This document shows, one piece after another, positions 59,306-64,000 of a DNA stretch of 64,000 nt. The stretch comes from Polynucleobacter sp. MWH-Braz-FAM2G (GTDB taxonomy: Bacteria; Pseudomonadota; Gammaproteobacteria; Burkholderiales; Burkholderiaceae), in contig NZ_CP061300.1 of assembly GCF_018687635.1 (NCBI RefSeq), forward strand, positions 620,001 to 684,000. Direction: 5' to 3'. A model generated the notes under the pieces. The model saw only the letters and a program-made list of their open reading frames with translations. It searched no databases and was not told the origin of the DNA. Positions within the stretch are counted from its first letter, which is position 1. Each line of letters opens with the position of its first letter. The position numbers were made by a program, and so were the translations under genes.

Positions 59306-60568
59306 TTAGCCTCCGCGACGCATTAAGTCGAAGAATTCACTGTTGTTTTTGGTGGATTTGAGCTTGTCGACAATGAAGTTCATCGCCTCGATATCGTCCA
59401 TATCTGCCAACAATTTACGCAATACCCAGATCTTCTGTAGGTTCTCAGCTTTCACTAGGAGTTCCTCGCGACGGGTGCCTGACTTGTTCAGATTAATCGA
59501 TGGGTACACACGACGTTCAGCCAAGCGACGCTCAAGATGGACTTCCATATTGCCAGTACCTTTAAATTCCTCATAAATGAGGTCATCCATACGGCTACCG
59601 GTCTCAATCAGGGCAGTAGCGATGATGGTTAATGAGCCACCTTCTTCAATATTACGTGCCGCACCAAAGAAACGTTTTGGACGTTGTAGTGCATTCGCAT
59701 CCACACCGCCAGAGAGTACTTTTCCTGATGAAGGAACTACAGTGTTGTATGCGCGCGCAAGACGAGTAATCGAGTCGAGCAAGATGATCACATCTTTACC
59801 CATCTCCACCAAACGTTTTGCTTTTTCAATCACCATCTCAGCGACTTGAACGTGACGAACTGCTGGCTCATCAAAAGTAGAAGCGACCACTTCACCGCGA
59901 ACAGAGCGTTGCATCTCTGTAACCTCTTCAGGGCGCTCATCAACGAGTAGCACGATCAAAATGGCATCGGGATTGTTTGCGGAGATCGCATGTGCGATGT
60001 GCTGCATCATGACGGTCTTACCGGATTTGGGTGATGCCACGATCAAGCCACGCTGGCCATAACCAATCGGGGAGATCATGTCGATGATTCGGCCGGTTAA
60101 ATTTTCTTCAGCCTTGATATCGCGCTCTAAGCCAATCACACGATTTGGGTGCAAAGGCGTTAAGTTTTCAAACATGATGCGGTTTTTCAAGGCTTCTGGG
60201 GCCAAACCGTTGATCTTGTCTACCTTAACTAATGCAAAGTAACGTTCACCATCTTTAGGGGTGCGCACTTCTCCTTCAACGCTATCGCCTGTGTGTAAAT
60301 TAAAGCGGCGGATCTGCGCAGGAGAAATATAAATATCATCTGGTGAAGCCATGTAAGAGGCTTCAGGTGAACGTAAGAAGCCAAAGCCATCTGGCAGTAC
60401 TTCTAAAGTGCCATCACCATAAACCGTTTCACCAGCCTTCGCGCGTTTTTTCAGAATGGCAAACATCAATTCTTGTTTGCGCATCCGTTGAGTATTTTCA
60501 ATCTCCAGGCTTGCTGCCATTTCAAGCAAAGCAGATACGTGAAGGCCTTTGAGTTCAGTTAATTGCAT
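59306..60568 (-). CDS. rho: transcription termination factor Rho
   Basis: A 420-residue hexameric RNA helicase ending transcription. N-terminal RNA-binding [20 protein letters not shown] (about 51-70), P-loop [12 protein letters not shown] (about 178-189), Walker B region [16 protein letters not shown], and [19 protein letters not shown] are all present. Length equals E. coli Rho (419). The upstream trxA gene and 278-base leader are on the same strand. Confidence 0.97.
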   Translation of the reverse strand: MQLTELKGLHVSALLEMAASLEIENTQRMRKQELMFAILKKRAKAGETVYGDGTLEVLPDGFGFLRSPEASYMASPDDIYISPAQIRRFNLHTGDSVEGEVRTPKDGERYFALVKVDKINGLAPEALKNRIMFENLTPLHPNRVIGLERDIKAEENLTGRIIDMISPIGYGQRGLIVASPKSGKTVMMQHIAHAISANNPDAILIVLLVDERPEEVTEMQRSVRGEVVASTFDEPAVRHVQVAEMVIEKAKRLVEMGKDVIILLDSITRLARAYNTVVPSSGKVLSGGVDANALQRPKRFFGAARNIEEGGSLTIIATALIETGSRMDDLIYEEFKGTGNMEVHLERRLAERRVYPSINLNKSGTRREELLVKAENLQKIWVLRKLLADMDDIEAMNFIVDKLKSTKNNSEFFDLMRRGG

Positions 60569-60846
60569 GTGGTTCTCGGGTGTAAATGAAAGAAAAAATC
60601 AGAATGGTTTGAATTGGTTTGAGGTGTCGCTGTCTAGTAATCAGACGAACCGATGTGAAAAACAGAAATTTGGAAGTTTGCTAAAAGAAGGGGGAGATAA
60701 ATTGCTGGAAAGGGCGCATTTCTTAAACAACCTGAAAGCGCTGAACTGCTGTTGGGTGTAATACTACACTAAAAATGGGGTCTGACAAGCGGGATGTATC
60801 AGTAAAAACCACAGGCTCACCCAGTGAACCCATGGTCTGAGACTAT
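60569..60846 (-). other. trxA-rho intergenic leader
   Basis: A 278-base gap, the longest in the window. It holds a probable trxA terminator (60803-60830) and otherwise AT-rich sequence that likely forms the rho promoter and leader. In other bacteria rho is autoregulated by early termination within its leader; I see no specific element to prove this here. No ORF with a credible start was found. Confidence 0.5.
60803..60830 (-). terminator. putative terminator of trxA
   Basis: On the minus strand GGTTCAC pairs with GTGAGCC (7 bp, one G-U) around TGG, followed by TGTGGTTTTT. It lies 17 bases past the trxA stop. Confidence 0.55.
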
Positions 60847-61173
60847 TTACAGATGACTATCAATAAATGCAGTCAACTGAGATTTGGCCAATGCGCCTAC
60901 TTTTTGAGCAGCAACGGTGCCGTTCTTGAATAGGATCAGGGTAGGAATGCCACGAATGTTGAACTGGGCAGGAATGCCTTGGTTCTCATCCACATTCATT
61001 TTTGCAATTTGCAATTTGTCGCCGTATTCACCAGAGAGTTCTTCTAGGATTGGGCCAATCATTTTGCAAGGACCGCACCATTCTGCCCAGAAGTCGAGCA
61101 GAACAGGTTTATCAGACTTGAGGACGTCTTGTTCAAAAGAGGCGTCAGTTACATATTTAATGCCGGCACTCAT
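60847..61173 (-). CDS. trxA: thioredoxin
   Basis: A 108-residue thioredoxin: [19 protein letters not shown] with Cys33 and Cys36, then [14 protein letters not shown] with the cis-Pro. A cytoplasmic disulfide reductant. Gene order trxA-rho-rpmE is common in betaproteobacteria. Divergent from the AddB-like gene. Confidence 0.97.
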   Translation of the reverse strand: MSAGIKYVTDASFEQDVLKSDKPVLLDFWAEWCGPCKMIGPILEELSGEYGDKLQIAKMNVDENQGIPAQFNIRGIPTLILFKNGTVAAQKVGALAKSQLTAFIDSHL

Positions 61174-61302
61174 GAAAATTCCTTATTTAGGCTTATTTAG
61201 TTTATTTAGTTATAGCGTTACAGCGCTTATATTAGCAATAAGCGGAATGTTCTGCTCAAAATTGATAATTCGCCATAAAAACCAAACAAAAGACTTTGCT
61301 TA

Positions 61303-64000
61303 ATGCAGCACCCATTTCCTAATAATTCTGATCAAAAACAAGTGCAGTCATGGGCTATTACGCCTGATGCCACAGCCTTGGAGCAATTGGCAAAGGGGAT
61401 TTGGAATTGTGCACTGCAAACCCAGCAACGCCCCTTAGTGGTGCTCAGTACAGCAGGGCCATTAATCGGGGTCAGAGCAGTGCTTGAGAAACATCGCCCC
61501 CCAAATCTTGATCCCAAGATTGCCTTCTTGCCGCAAGTGATCAGTTTTGCCGATTGGTTGGAGGCTGCTCCTGGGGCATGGAAGTTCCCAAAAAAGCAAA
61601 GTGACTTAGAGCGTTGGATTTCTGTATACGTTAATTTGCGTAAGCATCCCAAATTAAAAGCATGGTTTAAGGCGGAGAGTGAATTAGGCGCGTGGGGCCT
61701 GGCTAAATCTGTAATCGCAGCGTGCGACATTCTGTCTGAGGCCATCATTCCACAACTGCACGATCAGTTAGATCATGTAATGAAGTGCGGCTCGATGGAT
61801 ATTGAGGTGTGGGGTAAAAAATTAGAAGAAGTTCTGGAGCAAACGATTGCGCATGCTTATCCAGAGCTATCAAGAAAAGTCGTCGATCAAGAATCAGAAG
61901 TCTTGCTGGCCTTCTGGCGTTATTTGAGTAGTGCAGGCGATGCTGTTTTTCGTAAGCAATTTGCCATGGCATCACATTTAGAAGCGGCTAAGGCCAATCA
62001 GCAAAACGCAAGACCGTTGATATGGGTGCAGACTGCCGACCCCAAGCCAATCGATCGTGAAGTGATGGCTAAGTATTTTGCTGACTACGTCCAATATGCT
62101 CGCGTAGTCGAAGTCACCCTTGATTGGCAATCGGTTGCGCTTTGGTCAGAAGCACTCGCTGGGGAGAATGATGCAGGTGAGTTAGTTGAGTTAAACGAAC
62201 AACAAGCACAACAACTGATTGCTAATATTAAAGTGGCGCCTTATCAAAATTGGCACTTGATTGCGGCAAGACGATTTGAAGAGTTGGCTTGGGCTGCTAC
62301 AAAAGCCATTGAAAAGCATTTAATCGATGGCAAGAAAAATATCGCACTCGTGGCACAAGATCGCCTTGCTGCAAGAAGAGCTCGAGCCTTATTGGCACGC
62401 TTAGGCCCTGCACTAAAGATCCGTGATGAAACTGGCTGGAAGCTGGATACCACGCGTGCAGCGGCGGCACTCAATAGTTGGTTAGAACTGATTCGTGCGC
62501 CAAAAGAAGGGCCGAGCGCCAGTGTTTTGCTGGAGTTTTTGCAAAACCCGTTCTTAGATATCTCGCGTTGTATACAGAAGCCACCTGAAGTTTGTATCGG
62601 GCTGGTAGCTCAGCTCGAAGATATCTTGATTGCTAGTCAAGCAAAGTCTGGTTGGGAAACGTTTTATATGGCGATTGAACGCGCTAATGCGTATGCCGCT
62701 AATCGCGATACTGTGCCAAATGAGGCTTTATTGAGCTTGCTGCAATTTGTGAGAGCGCGTCATCATGCTTGGCAAGAGCTGAACTTAGATTGTTCTAATG
62801 CATATGCACTCTTGCAAAAGAATTTACAAGACACTGGTATGGCCCAAGCTTTGGAGGGAGATGCGGCGGGCAAACAACTATTAGAGGTTATTGATACTTT
62901 TGATCTTGGGGCAACGCAGTATCAGAAAGTAGCGATGCATCTCCCAGAGTGGCTAAGCCTAATTAAATCCGTTATGGAAGAGGCTTCATATGAAGAAGCG
63001 GGCAAAGAGGCTCAAGCTACCTTAAGCATCTTGCCTTTGAGCTCAACACGATTGAGAACGTTTGATGCGGTTGTCGTGGTGGGTTGCGATGAACAGCAAT
63101 TACCAGCATTTTCTGAGCCACCTTTATTTTTTTCAGACACGCTTAATCGTTTGCTCAAAGCCTCTACGATGACAGCGCAGTATGTACAGCAAGCGCGTGA
63201 TTTTTCACAGCTCTTGATTTCATGTGCAAGCGTAGATTTACTCTGGCAGAGCAAAAGTAAGAGCGGTGAACCATTGCGACCATCGGCATGGATTCAGCGA
63301 TTACAGGCGGATTTACCAGCGTGGAAGGTGGATGTTGCACAGCCAGATGTCAGTCATGGTTTAGCACAACCTCTACAAAAAGCAGTGACTACCTTGGATC
63401 GGGATTTGCCACTGCCGCTTTCAATGAGTCCGAGTGCTTATAAAGCTTTGAGAGATTGTCCCTATAAATACTATGTGCGTAGTTTGTTAGGACTGCGCGA
63501 AGCCAAAGAATTTGAGGATGGCTTTGATGCTTCATTGGCTGGTCAGTCATTGCACGCATTATTGGGTAAGTTTTATCAGGCACTAAAGACTGAAGAGCTA
63601 AAGGCCGATAGTCAAATTAATCACAGTACAGAGGCTCGCCGCGTTTGGATGGAAGAGCAACTTTTCATCATCTCTGAAAAAGAATTCAAGCGCCTCATCG
63701 AGGGGGATGGCAGAGTCTTAGGCACATTACGAGACTGGCAAAAACAAATCCCGAGTTTTGTTGATTGGCAACTGCAAAGAGAGGCGCAGGGATGGCGTTA
63801 TCACAATGCCGAACACAAGGTTGGATTTGATCTGCGATTTACAGGCCCTCATGGTGAGGGCAAGATTATTCGTATTGAGGGGCGCGCCGATCGCTTTGAT
63901 ATCAATATTCAATCTCAACATCAAGCCGAAGTGATCGATTACAAAAATCAGTCGATGACGAAGATGAAAAAGCGTGCCGAGCACTTATTGGATGACCCGC
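61303..64000 (+). CDS. addB: AddB-like helicase/PD-(D/E)XK nuclease, 3' end cut
   Basis: An uninterrupted frame of 899 codons that runs off the right edge. The N-terminus (PLVVLSTAGPLIGVRAVLEKH) lacks a Walker A motif as in inactive AddB helicase domains; ARRFEELAWAATKAIEKHL and VAQDRLAARRARALL are the AddB-type region 2. The C-terminal nuclease begins at SPSAYKALRDCPYKYYVRSL (Cys719, a likely Fe-S ligand), then IEGRADRFD and VIDYKNQS (Asp879, Lys881) form the PD-(D/E)XK site. Probably followed by addA outside the window. The ATG at 61303 has a weak ribosome site. Confidence 0.85.
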   Translation, partial: MQHPFPNNSDQKQVQSWAITPDATALEQLAKGIWNCALQTQQRPLVVLSTAGPLIGVRAVLEKHRPPNLDPKIAFLPQVISFADWLEAAPGAWKFPKKQSDLERWISVYVNLRKHPKLKAWFKAESELGAWGLAKSVIAACDILSEAIIPQLHDQLDHVMKCGSMDIEVWGKKLEEVLEQTIAHAYPELSRKVVDQESEVLLAFWRYLSSAGDAVFRKQFAMASHLEAAKANQQNARPLIWVQTADPKPIDREVMAKYFADYVQYARVVEVTLDWQSVALWSEALAGENDAGELVELNEQQAQQLIANIKVAPYQNWHLIAARRFEELAWAATKAIEKHLIDGKKNIALVAQDRLAARRARALLARLGPALKIRDETGWKLDTTRAAAALNSWLELIRAPKEGPSASVLLEFLQNPFLDISRCIQKPPEVCIGLVAQLEDILIASQAKSGWETFYMAIERANAYAANRDTVPNEALLSLLQFVRARHHAWQELNLDCSNAYALLQKNLQDTGMAQALEGDAAGKQLLEVIDTFDLGATQYQKVAMHLPEWLSLIKSVMEEASYEEAGKEAQATLSILPLSSTRLRTFDAVVVVGCDEQQLPAFSEPPLFFSDTLNRLLKASTMTAQYVQQARDFSQLLISCASVDLLWQSKSKSGEPLRPSAWIQRLQADLPAWKVDVAQPDVSHGLAQPLQKAVTTLDRDLPLPLSMSPSAYKALRDCPYKYYVRSLLGLREAKEFEDGFDASLAGQSLHALLGKFYQALKTEELKADSQINHSTEARRVWMEEQLFIISEKEFKRLIEGDGRVLGTLRDWQKQIPSFVDWQLQREAQGWRYHNAEHKVGFDLRFTGPHGEGKIIRIEGRADRFDINIQSQHQAEVIDYKNQSMTKMKKRAEHLLDDP

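Noticed and set aside
61332..61748. 138-residue minus-strand ORF
   Set aside because: Antisense to the AddB-like gene, which has coherent motifs through the whole frame.
1..64000. tRNA, rRNA, IS element, prophage or CRISPR array
   Set aside because: None seen on either strand; all long gaps were read and are accounted for.

Overview
This is a contiguous, gene-dense stretch of chromosome from a free-living Gram-negative bacterium, most likely a betaproteobacterium of the Burkholderiaceae close to Polynucleobacter. That placement is an inference from the moderately AT-rich composition, the repeated tripartite-tricarboxylate (Bug) binding proteins, the trxA/rho/rpmE neighbourhood, the polyhydroxybutyrate-related genes, and small families such as the Trp-rich TIGR02450 protein and DUF5993 next to dsbB. 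I see no rRNA, tRNA, CRISPR array, insertion sequence or prophage. No intergenic gap exceeds about 300 bases; the longest is the 278 bases between trxA and rho.

Layout. 0-5 kb: a TetR regulator (cut by the window edge) divergent from a coxG-coxM-coxS-coxL-like molybdenum hydroxylase operon, then 3-hydroxybutyrate dehydrogenase. 5.7-10 kb: an oxidative-stress block with iron superoxide dismutase, a rubredoxin reductase-rubredoxin-rubrerythrin operon and a divergent OxyR, followed by an Old Yellow Enzyme. 11-14 kb: a Fur-boxed cytochrome b561 with a 58-residue membrane protein, then an lldD / DUF4239 / small-protein operon. 14-25 kb: DMT exporters, a class V aminotransferase, a nitrobindin-like protein, an NAD(P)HX dehydratase, a beta-CASP nuclease, a LOG protein, a channel-like protein and a flavoprotein. 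25-32 kb: TerC, a Bug receptor, truncated haemoglobin, phasin, a Tat-type FAH-fold hydrolase, and a Bug receptor with a four-rhodanese protein. 32-37.5 kb: an H1-like protein, a cupin, and two minus-strand operons (transglutaminase-tlpA-selD; GNAT-YbgC-cysteine dioxygenase). 37.6-41.3 kb: a duplicated-domain periplasmic protein and a molybdate/tungstate cluster (mop, tupA, regulator, modA). 42-45.7 kb: Fur-boxed feoAB, a cytochrome c and an outer-membrane barrel protein preceded by a perfect 15-bp inverted repeat. 45.7-51.5 kb: two more Bug receptors, SemiSWEET, FAH hydrolase, alpha/beta hydrolase, enoyl-CoA hydratase, and DUF5993-dsbB. 51.6-55.5 kb: a four-lipoprotein operon with YcfL and LpoB. 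55.5-64 kb: MATE and GT39-type membrane proteins, ribosomal protein L31, Rho, thioredoxin, and a divergent AddB-like helicase/nuclease cut by the window end.

The genes that most clearly work together are the superoxide/peroxide defence block (O2- to H2O2 by SodB; H2O2 to water by NADH, rubredoxin reductase, rubredoxin, rubrerythrin; OxyR alongside), the cox-like hydroxylase with the molybdate/tungstate genes that could supply its metal, the iron genes under apparent Fur boxes, and the lipoprotein operon probably acting on peptidoglycan synthesis. Four Bug receptors, one amino-acid-type receptor, TupA and ModA all lack neighbouring permease genes. Seven genes or starts not obvious from simple ATG ORF calling are recorded: rubredoxin, the 58-aa and 52-aa membrane proteins, the partial TetR, the AddB-like gene, an apparent ATT start and TTG starts.
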